NCBI GenBank assembly: GCA_900114405.1
Contig: FOSY01000018.1
Span: 1-64,000, forward strand
Length of the DNA: 64,000 nucleotides
Reading direction: 5' to 3'
Origin: Lachnospiraceae bacterium KH1T2
GTDB taxonomy: Bacteria; Bacillota; Clostridia; Lachnospirales; Lachnospiraceae
The notes beneath the pieces are model-generated. The model worked only from the letters and a program-made list of their open reading frames with translations, did not search any database and was not told the origin of the DNA. The translations under genes and the position numbers were made by a program. Shown in pieces: positions 53,861-63,549 of this stretch (position 1 is the first letter of the stretch; each line of letters opens with the position of its first letter).

Positions 53861-54596
53861 ACCAATTGTAGAGATCAAAAATATACATAAGAGCTTCGGC
53901 CCTCTTGAAGTCCTCAAAGGCGTTGATTTCACCGTAAATAAAGGTGAAGTCGTCTGCCTCATCGGACGTTCAGGCTCCGGAAAGTCCACGCTTTTAAGAT
54001 GCATTAATCTGCTTGAAAAGCCTGATTCCGGCGTGATAAACGTCTTCGGACAGGATATACTGCACACCAGGAACGTAAACGCTTACCGTGCTCAGGTAGG
54101 TATGTGTTTCCAGCAGTTTAACCTTTTCAACAACATGAACGTACTTGAAAACTGCGTCAAACCACAGCTTAAGGTTTTGCACATCTCCAAAAATGAAGCC
54201 ACCGAAAAGGCACTTAAATTCCTTGATAAAGTCGGAATGAAAAAATTCGCCGGTGCAGATGTCAGAACTCTTTCCGGCGGTCAAAAGCAGCGTGTCGCTA
54301 TCGCCAGAGCTCTTTGCATGAGCCCTAAACTCATGCTTTTTGACGAACCGACTTCGGCTCTTGATCCGGAAATGGTAGGCGAAGTACTCTCTGTAATGAA
54401 AGAGCTTGCAAACGAAGGACTTACCATGATAATCGTTACACACGAGATGAATTTCGCCCGTGATGTTTCCGACCGTATTGTATTTATGGATCAGGGAAAG
54501 ATCGAAGAGCAAGGCTCACCCGATCAGCTTTTCAACACCCCAAAAAGCGAACGGACACGATCATTCCTTAACGCTTCCATAGCAAACGCCAGATAA
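53853..54596 (+). CDS. amino-acid ABC transporter ATP-binding protein
   Basis: The 247-residue ATPase has the Walker [14 protein letters not shown]-loop [12 protein letters not shown] signature [15 protein letters not shown], Walker [15 protein letters not shown], and H-loop VTHEMNFA. It is in the polar amino-acid family and drives uptake with the permease. It overlaps the permease gene by 8 bp. A strong bidirectional terminator follows at 54624-54665. Confidence 0.96.
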   Translation: MTEPIVEIKNIHKSFGPLEVLKGVDFTVNKGEVVCLIGRSGSGKSTLLRCINLLEKPDSGVINVFGQDILHTRNVNAYRAQVGMCFQQFNLFNNMNVLENCVKPQLKVLHISKNEATEKALKFLDKVGMKKFAGADVRTLSGGQKQRVAIARALCMSPKLMLFDEPTSALDPEMVGEVLSVMKELANEGLTMIIVTHEMNFARDVSDRIVFMDQGKIEEQGSPDQLFNTPKSERTRSFLNASIANAR

Positions 54597-54623
54597 ATCT
54601 TCCATTTACGATATAAATAAATG

Positions 54624-54665
54624 AAAAAGTCAGTTGTCACTCATTCCCCTGACAACTGACTTTTT
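54624..54665. terminator. strong bidirectional terminator
   Basis: Perfect 15-bp arms (AAAAAGTCAGTTGTC / GACAACTGACTTTTT) around a 12-nt loop end the ABC operon on the plus strand and the converging c-di-GMP gene on the minus strand. Confidence 0.92.
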
Positions 54666-54666
54666 C

Positions 54667-57600
54667 TCATCTTTTTAACTGACCTGCATTGCAGTTTTTA
54701 TAATACTCTGCCTTGTCCTGATACATCTTTTTATCTACTTTTCGCATAGCTTCCTCAAGATTTGAAGAATCATCACACCATTCAAAGCCTATGGCTATAT
54801 GCGGTGCGATATTTTCTTTCAGCCTGTCAGAAACCCTCTCCTGAAGTATATTGAATTCCTTCTCATGTATATTCGGAAGAAAGATCGCGAACTCATCCCC
54901 TCCTGTTCTATAAACATTATCATTTCCATAATATTTCGAAAGAAAAGAAGCTGTCTGCTTAAGGAATCTGTCGCCTGCTAAATGTCCCTCCGTATCATTC
55001 ACGGCTTTTAAGCCATTCAGGTCTGCAAATACGATACCGACATTTACACGATTATTTTTAAGCTGGTCAACCTTATCAAGCATCGCATTTCTATTATGGA
55101 CATTTGTAAGTTCATCGAAATTACTTCTCCTCATCATCCTTACAAGAAGTCCATTCACAAGAATCCTTGCCGCCACAAAGTGCGAGGTACTTTCAAGCAG
55201 CTTCCTCACCTCTATCTGCGTGTCAAGGCTGTAATTATCCGCTCCAAGGTATCCTATCAGACGTCCCTCGTCATACAGCGGCACTTCTATGCACCGCTCG
55301 ATCTCGTTTCCTCTAAGGAACTTATACGCTTTAGGGGATGTCTTCTTAAGCAGCGCAACATTGTCTATCACAATGCACGAATCCTGCCTTAGCTGGTCTT
55401 CCCATCCGATTATATAGCTGTAGTCAATATTCTTGCGAACCGCTTTCTTTGGGGTAATCCCCGGTGCGCACCACTCAAAAGTATTGCTGAAGGTCTTCCT
55501 GTCGGTTTCAAGGATATACATCCTTGACGGGTGTATAGCCCCTGCAAGTTCTCTGAGCACTTCATTCATCGCAAGCTCGTGGTCGGATATCCTATTCACA
55601 GCTTCTACTATCTTGATCACGACATTCTCAGTCCCCTGCTTTTTCTCACGGGTATCTTCAATGAAATATCCCCTGTCTACATTTGTAAAGATCACCGCGC
55701 AATATCCCGCCTTTGACGTGGGCATCGCCGCAAACTCTATCCACCCCTTCACCATTTTTCCATAAGCTCTGGCATTTACGGTCTTCCCTGCTGCGATTGC
55801 CTGATATGCATACTTTATCCACTCATCTCCGGACTCCGGAAACATTTCCAGATATGTTTTACCTACGAAGTCATCCCAGACTTTTTTATACATATCGCAA
55901 TACTTCTGATTTACAAAGACAAATTTGAAGTCAACACTGCCTTCGCGCCCTCCATCGTTGACCATCTTCACAATGACACATGGTAAAGGAAGATTCTTGT
56001 AAAAATCAGGATTGATCTCTCCGGAATCACTATAATTTTCATCAGAAACACCCTTTATCATTTCCAATCTCTGATAAGAAAGCTGCAAGATCTCTATTGC
56101 ATGTGCTCCCGTCACAGGATTAGTAGCGATATCCTTTATACTCGCCTTGTAGTAAACATCTGATATATCCTGAAAATCATCGCTTATACTTTCCCACTTA
56201 CCTGATCTTATACATTTGTCTATCACCTGATGAAGCTTACGGTCAGCATGCTCAAGTACCGGCCACAGATACTGCGGCGTGGTATCCGAAAAATCCACTT
56301 TATACAAGGCTTTCAAGAAACGGTCATACGAGTCTGTGGACCGCAGTAGATAGAGCTTATCGTCTACACATTCAATGATAGCCGCTCCTGCTCTGGAATA
56401 ATATCGCCCAACCATCGAATCCCAGCCTACATTTGTATATGGATCGATCAGATTGATGCTTGCGATCTTTTCATAATACTCTATCTGCCTTGGATCTTCG
56501 AAATTAATATTTATCTTCATCCTATGATACTCGACCACTTCGCTCAGCGAATTCGGCTTCATATAATAGTATCCCTGAAGCTTATCACAGCCATACTTTT
56601 TAAGTGACTTGACCTGCTCAATATCCTCAACACCTTCTGCTAAAACCTCTACTCCAAGCTCTCGTGCCATCTGAACGATACGTCTTAGGATAACTGCTGT
56701 CTTACCGCCTTTATCAAATTCTTTCAGAAAACTCATATCAAGCTTTATAAGGTCAAAACTGAACTTCTGCAGTATATTGAGTGATGAATAGCCGCTTCCA
56801 AAATCATCCATCCAAACCTTGAAACCAGCCTCGTGAAACCGCCTGATCTGCTCTTCAAGGAACTCAGGCTCCATTCCTGCCACTGTTTCTGTGATCTCTA
56901 TAACAAGTAATCTTCTCGGTACTTCGGCAGCATCTATCCTCTTGGTGATTTCTGTAACCATATCGCAGTTTTCAAAATCATATCTCGAAAGATTGACCGA
57001 TACAGGCACAGGGTTCAAGCCCAGCCTGAGCTTTATATCCAGATCTTCAATTATCTGGTCTACCATATAAATATCCAACTTATAGATGAGCTTCATACTC
57101 TCCAGCACCGGTATAAAATCTTCCGGCGCAAAAACACCATGATTCGGGTCAAACCACCTTGCAAGCGCCTCTTCATTACACACACGCTCATTCAGCGCCC
57201 TTATTATCGGTTGATAGTACACCCTTACCCACTGTTTTCTAAGCGCCTCTTCGAAGTGATTTATGATATAGTCTTTCTTCTCCATGGCCGCATGAAGCTT
57301 TTCATCATAGTAAATAAAGCATGAATTATAGACATTTCTTTCTGAATTACTTGCAAGCTTTGCAAGGTCATAGCTGAGACTTATACTCGTCCGCGCCATG
57401 ATATCTTTATATATACCTACGCGTATAGGCAGAGTTTTGCCATCATTTATATGCTTAAACTCTCCAAAAAGCTTATTTATTTTCTCTTCGAGCTTCGCAT
57501 TCCCTGTGTAAACTGCAAAATGATCTTCTCCGTATCGCCCACAGTTCTCAGCCCCAAAGATCTTTTTAAGGATATTTGCAAAGCTGCTGAGAAGCTTATT

Positions 57601-58236
57601 TCCCTCTTCAAGACCGTACTCTCTATTAAATTTTTTCATTCCGGAAAGATCGCAGGCAAGAACAACCGGCGTTTCATTTTGAGTAATGATCTCCTTTCTT
57701 CCGGCTTCCGCAAGCTCTAGAAAATAAAACATATTTGGAAGCCCCGTCAGGGGATCGAAGTAGCTTTTTATTATAGGCATAGTTGAATAGAGCTTCTTGG
57801 AAAACGCTTCAATAAGCTCTGAATTTTCGATCTTATTCACATCACGTAAAAAATCCGTGGCATCGGAACACCATATCATAGATATCCGCGTTCCATCTTC
57901 TTTATATATATGACGACCTCGTGCATGAATTATAGTATAATCACTGCTTTCATAATTCTTTATCCTGCAAATGATATCACATATTCCATCTTCTGAATTT
58001 ACAAAGCTGTCTATTGCCCCCTTAAGCCTTTCTATGTCATCATGATGGATAATGTCTTCATATTCTGATCTTAGTACTTCATAAATTTTTTCTCTTTCGA
58101 TGCCAAGTAATTCACACATACCTTCCGAAATAGTGAGCAGTTCAGATTTCTCACTTCCTTTCTGAAACACCACTAACGGAATGCAGTCACTCTCCCATAG
58201 CTCCAACTGACTGTCGCTGTATACATATTTTCCCAT
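54667..58236 (-). CDS. multidomain PAS-GGDEF-EAL-PAS-GAF-GGDEF protein
   Basis: The 1189-residue cytosolic protein has an N-terminal PAS region (about 1-140), then a GGDEF domain (about 160-300) whose signature is degenerate (YGEDHF). A complete EAL domain follows (about 310-575), with EALARW, VNLSRY, EITETV, DDFGSGYSSL, IKLD, EGVE and QGYYYMKP. A PAS-like stretch, a GAF domain (about 900-1030) and a C-terminal GGDEF (about 1040-1189) with intact TGGDEFAIF complete it. It can thus both degrade and make c-di-GMP. No membrane segment is evident. The two GGDEF domains differ: the first probably binds GTP or is regulatory. Confidence 0.9.
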   Translation of the reverse strand: MGKYVYSDSQLELWESDCIPLVVFQKGSEKSELLTISEGMCELLGIEREKIYEVLRSEYEDIIHHDDIERLKGAIDSFVNSEDGICDIICRIKNYESSDYTIIHARGRHIYKEDGTRISMIWCSDATDFLRDVNKIENSELIEAFSKKLYSTMPIIKSYFDPLTGLPNMFYFLELAEAGRKEIITQNETPVVLACDLSGMKKFNREYGLEEGNKLLSSFANILKKIFGAENCGRYGEDHFAVYTGNAKLEEKINKLFGEFKHINDGKTLPIRVGIYKDIMARTSISLSYDLAKLASNSERNVYNSCFIYYDEKLHAAMEKKDYIINHFEEALRKQWVRVYYQPIIRALNERVCNEEALARWFDPNHGVFAPEDFIPVLESMKLIYKLDIYMVDQIIEDLDIKLRLGLNPVPVSVNLSRYDFENCDMVTEITKRIDAAEVPRRLLVIEITETVAGMEPEFLEEQIRRFHEAGFKVWMDDFGSGYSSLNILQKFSFDLIKLDMSFLKEFDKGGKTAVILRRIVQMARELGVEVLAEGVEDIEQVKSLKKYGCDKLQGYYYMKPNSLSEVVEYHRMKININFEDPRQIEYYEKIASINLIDPYTNVGWDSMVGRYYSRAGAAIIECVDDKLYLLRSTDSYDRFLKALYKVDFSDTTPQYLWPVLEHADRKLHQVIDKCIRSGKWESISDDFQDISDVYYKASIKDIATNPVTGAHAIEILQLSYQRLEMIKGVSDENYSDSGEINPDFYKNLPLPCVIVKMVNDGGREGSVDFKFVFVNQKYCDMYKKVWDDFVGKTYLEMFPESGDEWIKYAYQAIAAGKTVNARAYGKMVKGWIEFAAMPTSKAGYCAVIFTNVDRGYFIEDTREKKQGTENVVIKIVEAVNRISDHELAMNEVLRELAGAIHPSRMYILETDRKTFSNTFEWCAPGITPKKAVRKNIDYSYIIGWEDQLRQDSCIVIDNVALLKKTSPKAYKFLRGNEIERCIEVPLYDEGRLIGYLGADNYSLDTQIEVRKLLESTSHFVAARILVNGLLVRMMRRSNFDELTNVHNRNAMLDKVDQLKNNRVNVGIVFADLNGLKAVNDTEGHLAGDRFLKQTASFLSKYYGNDNVYRTGGDEFAIFLPNIHEKEFNILQERVSDRLKENIAPHIAIGFEWCDDSSNLEEAMRKVDKKMYQDKAEYYKNCNAGQLKR

Positions 58237-58361
58237 AAATAACCCTCATAAATATTTAAGTCTCGCCGTTCAAAACCTGGCGTTGGATCCGCCGCATATT
58301 TTATATACAGATCCTTCGCATCTGATATCAAATCCCCTTCTACTACATTCTATAATAATAC

Positions 58362-58403
58362 AAAACGGCTCTCTCGAAAATATCAAATAATCCGAAAGAG
58401 CCG
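58362..58403 (-). terminator. terminator of pgi
   Basis: Arms CGGCTCTTTCG and CGAGAGAGCCG (minus-strand sense, one mismatch) are followed by TTTTG. It lies about 60 bp beyond the pgi stop. Confidence 0.7.
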
Positions 58404-58464
58404 TCCAATATAGCTGTTTTTTAGTAAACGACAAAGCTAAGTTGCCGTTTGCTCTTTTTACTTA

Positions 58465-60045
58465 TCAGATGTTAAGAAGTGCACTGTATGCAGCAAGAGC
58501 ACCGTCTGTCTCATGTGCAAGAACCTTCTTGGCAAGAGTCTTACCGAGCTGTACACCTTCCTGATCGAAGCTGTTGATATTCCATACGAAGCCCTGGAAC
58601 ATAACCTTATTCTCAAAGTGAGCAAGAAGTGCACCAAGAGTCTTAGGATTAACTTCCTCACCAATGATGATGCTTGAAGGACGTCCGCCCTTGAAGTTCT
58701 TATTAAGGTTATCATCCTTCTTACCGCAGGCAAATGCTACGATCTGAGCTGCTACATTTGCACAGAGCTTCTGCTGTGATGTGCTGCCCTGGATATCAAC
58801 ATCATTACCGATCTGGCTGTTCTTGAATCCGATGAACTGAAGCGGTACGATATCTGTTCCCTGATGAAGGAGCTGATAGAATGAGTGCTGACCGTTTGTA
58901 CCAGGCTCACCAAAGATGATAGGTCCTGTTACATAATTGATAGGCTCACCAAAACGGTTAACCTGCTTACCGTTAGACTCCATATCAAGCTGCTGAAGGT
59001 GTGCAGGGAATCTGTTAAGTGCCTGTGAATAAGGAAGTACTGCTGTACTCTCATATCCAAGTACATTACGCTCATAAACACCGATCATAGCATCGAGCAT
59101 AGCCGGATTCTCGAAGATATTCTTATTTGCAGAAAGCTTATCCTCTGCTGCTGCACCGTCAAGGAACTGTGCAAATACATCAGGACCGAATGCAAGTGAA
59201 AGAACTGCTCCGCCAACACCTGATGTAGAAGAGTAACGACCGCCAATGAAATCGTCCATGTAGAATGCTTCAATGAAATCATCACTGTGTGCAAGCGGTG
59301 ATGTCTCTGAAGTAACAGCGATCATATGCTTTGCAGGGTTAAGTCCTGCCTTCTCAAGAGCATTCATTACAAATGACTGGTTTGTAAGAGTCTCAAGAGT
59401 TGTACCTGACTTAGAAACAAGTATGAAAAGTGAGTGAGCAACATCGATAGAGTTAAGTACTGCAGATGCATCATCAGGATCTACGTTGCTGATGAACTTA
59501 GCTTCCATCTTAAATGTGTTGTTCTTCTTAGCCCAATTCTCAAGTGCAAGGTACATAGCACGAGGACCAAGGTCACTTCCGCCGATACCGATCTGTACTA
59601 CTGTTGTAAACTTTTCGCCGGCTGCGTTTGTGATTTCTCCATTGTGTACTTTATTAGCAAAATCTGCGATTCTCTTCTGCTCTTTTACATAGAACTCACG
59701 CTTATCAACGCCGTCAGCCTCTACCTTATTTCCAAGCTGACCTCTTGTAAGCTGGTGAAGGACCATACGCTTCTCGCCTGTATTAATAACCTCACCATTG
59801 TAAAGAGCTTCAAACTTTTCAGAAAGCTGAGCTTCTTCAGCAAGTTTCTTTAATGCAGCAAGGACATTGTCGTCAACTTCCTTTGCAGCATAGTTATATA
59901 CCATACCTTCAGCCATTGCTACAGAGCACTTCTTTACACGCTCTGCACCGCTCTCGCCAGACATAACTTCCTGAAGATTAACACGTTCAACCTTATTAAG
60001 CTCTTCGAAAGACTTAAGGGTATCCAGATTGTTCCAGTTTATCAT
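58465..60045 (-). CDS. pgi: glucose-6-phosphate isomerase
   Basis: The 526-residue cytosolic enzyme interconverts glucose-6-phosphate and fructose-6-phosphate. Conserved blocks are QIGIGGSDLGPRAMYLALENWA, VSKSGTTLETLTNQSFV, FIGGRYSSTSGVGGAVLS, and GQHSFYQLLHQGTD. The C-terminal QEGVQLGKTLAKKVL contains the catalytic Lys. Length is normal. GAGGAGG precedes the ATG. It is monocistronic between the c-di-GMP gene and the diguanylate cyclase gene. Confidence 0.97.
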   Translation of the reverse strand: MINWNNLDTLKSFEELNKVERVNLQEVMSGESGAERVKKCSVAMAEGMVYNYAAKEVDDNVLAALKKLAEEAQLSEKFEALYNGEVINTGEKRMVLHQLTRGQLGNKVEADGVDKREFYVKEQKRIADFANKVHNGEITNAAGEKFTTVVQIGIGGSDLGPRAMYLALENWAKKNNTFKMEAKFISNVDPDDASAVLNSIDVAHSLFILVSKSGTTLETLTNQSFVMNALEKAGLNPAKHMIAVTSETSPLAHSDDFIEAFYMDDFIGGRYSSTSGVGGAVLSLAFGPDVFAQFLDGAAAEDKLSANKNIFENPAMLDAMIGVYERNVLGYESTAVLPYSQALNRFPAHLQQLDMESNGKQVNRFGEPINYVTGPIIFGEPGTNGQHSFYQLLHQGTDIVPLQFIGFKNSQIGNDVDIQGSTSQQKLCANVAAQIVAFACGKKDDNLNKNFKGGRPSSIIIGEEVNPKTLGALLAHFENKVMFQGFVWNINSFDQEGVQLGKTLAKKVLAHETDGALAAYSALLNI

Positions 60046-60221
60046 GTTTTTATTCCTCCTCTTTGAATGCGTTGTCTTGAGGACATGATCCCTACAAGTT
60101 TATGTTCAGACACGCATCTAAATAATCTTTACCTATTATGACTTGTCTGCAATCAATGCGCAAGCAAATCTGTCAATTTTTTAACTTTTATGAAACATAA
60201 TTGCATATTCGCGATACATTT

Positions 60222-61748
60222 TTACATACTCTCGTGATTTCTTCTGTCATGTTCATGATTTCTGTAATATTTTTTCTTATTTTCATACATCATTTTATCT
60301 GCATAATTTATCAGCTTTTCTACAGAAATATCCTCATTATCCGCCGCTGCTGCATATCCATATGAAATGCTGAGCGACTTTGCTATCTGCCCTCTCCACG
60401 AATTTATCGCATCATCCAGCTTTTTGATAAGCGGAAGCAGAAGATTTTTATCAATATTCATTACAACTACAAATTCATCTCCGCCTACCCTATAACATTT
60501 ACCATGCCCTCCGAAAACGCTCTGAATACAATGCGCCGCACCGCATATCAGCTCATCACCGGCTTCATGACCAAGGTTATCATTCACAGCCTTCAACCCA
60601 TTGATATCGAGCTCGATGACTACCAGTTCCCCTGGAACTTCCTGCATATCCCCGAAGCTATTCAGCACACTATTATACGCATGGCGGCTGTATACTCCGG
60701 TAAGTGCATCTGTTTCAAGCATGTCCTTTTGAATCGTCAGATAACGTATTATCTCCCTCTGATATTTATTCAATATCCTGAATACCACAAGCATTACAAG
60801 GAAGACCACTATAACTGAGATGATTACCATTATTATAAGGTTTTTCCGTTCATTACCGGCAATTCCTTCCGTACTCGTGTGAACAACTATATATTTATCT
60901 GCACTTCCAATGTATCTTATCCTGCATGACTCTGCTTGTTTCAGGCGTATAAGTACTTTCCCTTCTTTATTCAATACAGAGCTATCATATTCTTTTAAGA
61001 AGCCGTCATTAAATAAATTGTATTCCCGGCTGTCACAATATTCTGAAGAATAAACAGCCTTTCCGTCCTGATCCATTATCCAGATCTGCATTTTTATACC
61101 ATCAGGCTCATCGCTGCTGACATCCGGAATTATATCCTTCACTATAAAGCACAGCCCTACAACTGCCACTATCTTGCCTGATGAATCTCTGACTTTATAA
61201 TCTGTATAGGTATAAAATTCTTCCTTGCCATTCTCATTATCAAATTTTATATCTATCATATAGTCTTCTTCACCTTCAAGAAAACCGTAAAACCACTTAT
61301 TATTCGGATTATCCTCCGACATCTCGCAGTAAAATCCATTCGTTTCTGTCGAGTAGTACGCATTGGTCTGTGCCGAAGCAAGAAACGCATATACACAATC
61401 CGAGTACTCAGAATACTTTCTCAAATACTCCAGCAGAAGAGCCTCAGATGCCACATCTCTGTAACGACGCTTCTCATTCCTGAGCCACGATAAAAGCTTT
61501 CCGTCAGTAGACATTATCTTTGTGGCAAACATAGCACTCTGGATAGGCGCTTCCAAAGAACCCTCAACATAGCCTGAAACCAACTCACTCATTTTTTCAG
61601 AACTTTCTTCTGCATTACGCAATCCAACATGCGTATAAGTTACTGAAAGCGCGATTATCAAAATCATTATCATGGCAAAGATAATTACAATCTGCCTGTT
61701 CGACGCCTTTATATCGATATTCTGCGCAATATTCCCCTTTGTATTCAT
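60222..61748 (-). CDS. membrane-bound diguanylate cyclase with extracellular Cache sensor
   Basis: The product is 508 residues from ATG at 61748, with GGGGAA just upstream; a TTG at 61763 lies in frame. A first helix (about 18-40) and a second (about 305-328) enclose a dCache-like sensor (about 45-300). A cytosolic GGDEF domain follows (about 355-500), with intact VGGDEFVVVM and an upstream DINGLKAVNDNLGHEAGDELI. It should make c-di-GMP from GTP on sensing an outside ligand. It lies downstream of a separate transcript end (61766-61799), so it has its own promoter. Confidence 0.93.
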   Translation of the reverse strand: MNTKGNIAQNIDIKASNRQIVIIFAMIMILIIALSVTYTHVGLRNAEESSEKMSELVSGYVEGSLEAPIQSAMFATKIMSTDGKLLSWLRNEKRRYRDVASEALLLEYLRKYSEYSDCVYAFLASAQTNAYYSTETNGFYCEMSEDNPNNKWFYGFLEGEEDYMIDIKFDNENGKEEFYTYTDYKVRDSSGKIVAVVGLCFIVKDIIPDVSSDEPDGIKMQIWIMDQDGKAVYSSEYCDSREYNLFNDGFLKEYDSSVLNKEGKVLIRLKQAESCRIRYIGSADKYIVVHTSTEGIAGNERKNLIIMVIISVIVVFLVMLVVFRILNKYQREIIRYLTIQKDMLETDALTGVYSRHAYNSVLNSFGDMQEVPGELVVIELDINGLKAVNDNLGHEAGDELICGAAHCIQSVFGGHGKCYRVGGDEFVVVMNIDKNLLLPLIKKLDDAINSWRGQIAKSLSISYGYAAAADNEDISVEKLINYADKMMYENKKKYYRNHEHDRRNHESM

Positions 61749-61765
61749 ATTTTCCCCATCCAATT

Positions 61766-61799
61766 AAAAAGAACAGACGTCAACCTTGACGCCTGCTCT
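61766..61799 (-). terminator. rho-independent terminator
   Basis: Arms AGAGCAGGCGTCAA and TTGACGTCTGTTCT pair with two mismatches and are followed by TTTTT on the minus strand. It overlaps the stop codon of the coiled-coil gene upstream and lies just before the diguanylate cyclase. Confidence 0.8.
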
Positions 61800-62416
61800 T
61801 ATGAATCAATATCTATCTCAAGCCCCTTCAAATCTTCACCTGTAACTTTATTCTCTTTCATAATCTTTTGAAGATTTTTCTTTAACTCTGAGCTCTCCTC
61901 CAGACGTTCACTCTTCTCCCTAATGCGAACCTGCCCTGCTCGTGCACGTATCTTCATTACTTCCCGCTTTGCCGCTGCCTCCACAGACTGCGCAGCTTCT
62001 GAAGCTTCACGAACACTCTTTGCCTGAAGCAGCTTCATACCGGAGCTATTTGAAGAATCTCCAAGATTCTGCATTTTCAGCCTGATCGTCCGTATCTCAG
62101 ATTCGATATTTTCCATGAAATTATCCAACCGCAAAGCTGCATCCTGATAATCCACAGATGTCATAGCATTCGCTGCATGAATCCCTGAAATATCCCTTCC
62201 GGTAAAAGCATCACTATATAAACTGTCTATACTGTTGCGATATTTATCAAGCATATCCATTGCCTGACTTCTCGCATATTCTTTGTTTGTATAAAACTCA
62301 TCTTCGCTTTCAGCGATATTTTCTTCCTCTGCTTCTATCAATCTCTCATTCTTATTTTCTCTATATGATGCATAAAGATCCGATACACCATAGTCTGTTT
62401 TGATAGCAATCGCCAT
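61799..62416 (-). CDS. unknown coiled-coil protein
   Basis: The product is about 205 residues from ATG at 62416, with AGGAGG eight nt upstream; a TTG at 62422 lies in frame. It has no signal peptide or membrane helix. Most of the chain is predicted helical with heptad-like spacing, including ENIESEIRTIRLKMQNLGDSS, EASEAAQSVEAAAKREVMKIRARAG and RIREKSERLEESSELKKNLQKIM. It is not recognised as a known family. It is monocistronic, with a strong terminator at its 3' end. Confidence 0.6.
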   Translation of the reverse strand: MAIAIKTDYGVSDLYASYRENKNERLIEAEEENIAESEDEFYTNKEYARSQAMDMLDKYRNSIDSLYSDAFTGRDISGIHAANAMTSVDYQDAALRLDNFMENIESEIRTIRLKMQNLGDSSNSSGMKLLQAKSVREASEAAQSVEAAAKREVMKIRARAGQVRIREKSERLEESSELKKNLQKIMKENKVTGEDLKGLEIDIDS

Positions 62417-62619
62417 ACGCAATCCTCCTGCTGCCGTATCGCAAGCTTTCTACCCAACATTTTCAATTTCTATATCGGAACTGTTTTTAATAGTTTTTAG
62501 AGAAATTTTATAAACATACAGTATACATTTGTTGTATGCAGTGCTTTCCACTTAATGCAATAAAAACTTACGTTCTTAATTTTTTTACGTTAAAGAGATA
62601 TATGATCTTTTTACCACAA

Positions 62620-63276
62620 TCATATACTAATTTTATAATTCCCCTTATTAAATTCTATAAAAATATCTACTTCACGCTTTCCAAGATAACATTCCATATA
62701 ACGTATTATCTTACTCTTAAATTGTTGCTCCTTCGTAACAGGGTAGAGTTTACATAACTCGCATTCTTCTTGATGATAATAACCCACTAGGTCAGAGATT
62801 TTCCCTTCTAGCAACTCAAATATCGTATTTTGCAAGTCTCCTGAATCCTTACTCTGGAACACCATATCAATTAGATACTTTTCGTTATTATCAATAAATT
62901 TTTCAAACATGCTATACGTGTAGCCGTAAAGCCATTTTTTCCATGTATCCTTATTTACCGCATAGTTCAATATAGCTCTATTAAGTCCCACCTCAACAAC
63001 AACTTTAATATCCTCATCTCCTGCAATTATCCTAAAAACACTTTCTATCTCTTTACGATTGCTTTCAGCCACATCTATTTGTTCACATTCATCATCCAAA
63101 GCCTTCTCTAATTTTTTAAGCAAAGGATATATACACAAGCTGTCAGTCTCTACATACATTCCCTTGTATATACGCGCAAGTTCTTCCTTAACATAATCCA
63201 ATAAACTTTTCTTATCTTTTTCTCTATAATATATTTCAATCTTTTCTTTCAAATCTAAGATTTTTTCAGAATACAT
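62620..63276 (-). CDS. unknown 218-residue protein in accessory DNA
   Basis: No family is recognised. ATG at 63276 has AAGGA six nt upstream. The protein is mostly helical and acidic-to-neutral, with VVVEVGLNRAILNYAVNKDTWKKW and a cluster of Cys/Glu (EECELCKLYPV) near the C-terminus. The gene is AT-rich like the genes at 1.5-4.2 kb and lies 273 bp downstream of the second copy of the duplicated membrane protein. A role in a toxin-immunity locus is possible but unproven. Confidence 0.6.
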   Translation of the reverse strand: MYSEKILDLKEKIEIYYREKDKKSLLDYVKEELARIYKGMYVETDSLCIYPLLKKLEKALDDECEQIDVAESNRKEIESVFRIIAGDEDIKVVVEVGLNRAILNYAVNKDTWKKWLYGYTYSMFEKFIDNNEKYLIDMVFQSKDSGDLQNTIFELLEGKISDLVGYYHQEECELCKLYPVTKEQQFKSKIIRYMECYLGKREVDIFIEFNKGNYKISI

Positions 63277-63380
63277 AGAGTCCTTAATCCTTCTAATTTG
63301 ATATCTTATTACTTAGCTAAATCATAAAATCCTTAAAAATATAATTATAACTGAATGCGAACATTCTCACCTTATAATCT

Positions 63381-63500
63381 TTAATGAGGAACATAGATTT
63401 CTATTTCCTCTCCATGATAATAAAACTCACTTCCATTTGAGCAATAGTGTCTCTGATAAATAGTTCCATCATAGCTTGAATGAGCCTTATGTTGGCGATT
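63381..63500 (-). pseudogene. short C-terminal coding fragment, toxin-tail-like
   Basis: A minus-strand frame opens just after a stop, without a start codon, and encodes NRQHKAHSSYDGTIYQRHYC and then a Tyr/Glu-rich end (GEEIEIYVPH) to a stop at 63381. The first part of this frame is carried by the palindromic repeat, and the same residues (RNRQHKAHSSYD) are read in the copy at 3.4 kb. The fragment looks like the tail of a larger protein lost by recombination. The family is unknown. Confidence 0.35.
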
Positions 63501-63541
63501 TCAAATAGGACATTAGTTTAATTTAGAACGTGTCAATACAC
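63468..63541. repeat. second copy (partial) of the palindromic repeat
   Basis: It matches 3450-3523 closely: the loop TGAGCCTTATGTTGGCGAT and the end TTTAGAACGTGTCAATACACT are identical. The right arm is kept, but the outer left arm is replaced, so the long hairpin cannot form fully. It lies between the toxin-tail-like fragment and the stop of the membrane-protein gene copy 2. Confidence 0.75.
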
Positions 63542-63549
63542 TTATGATA

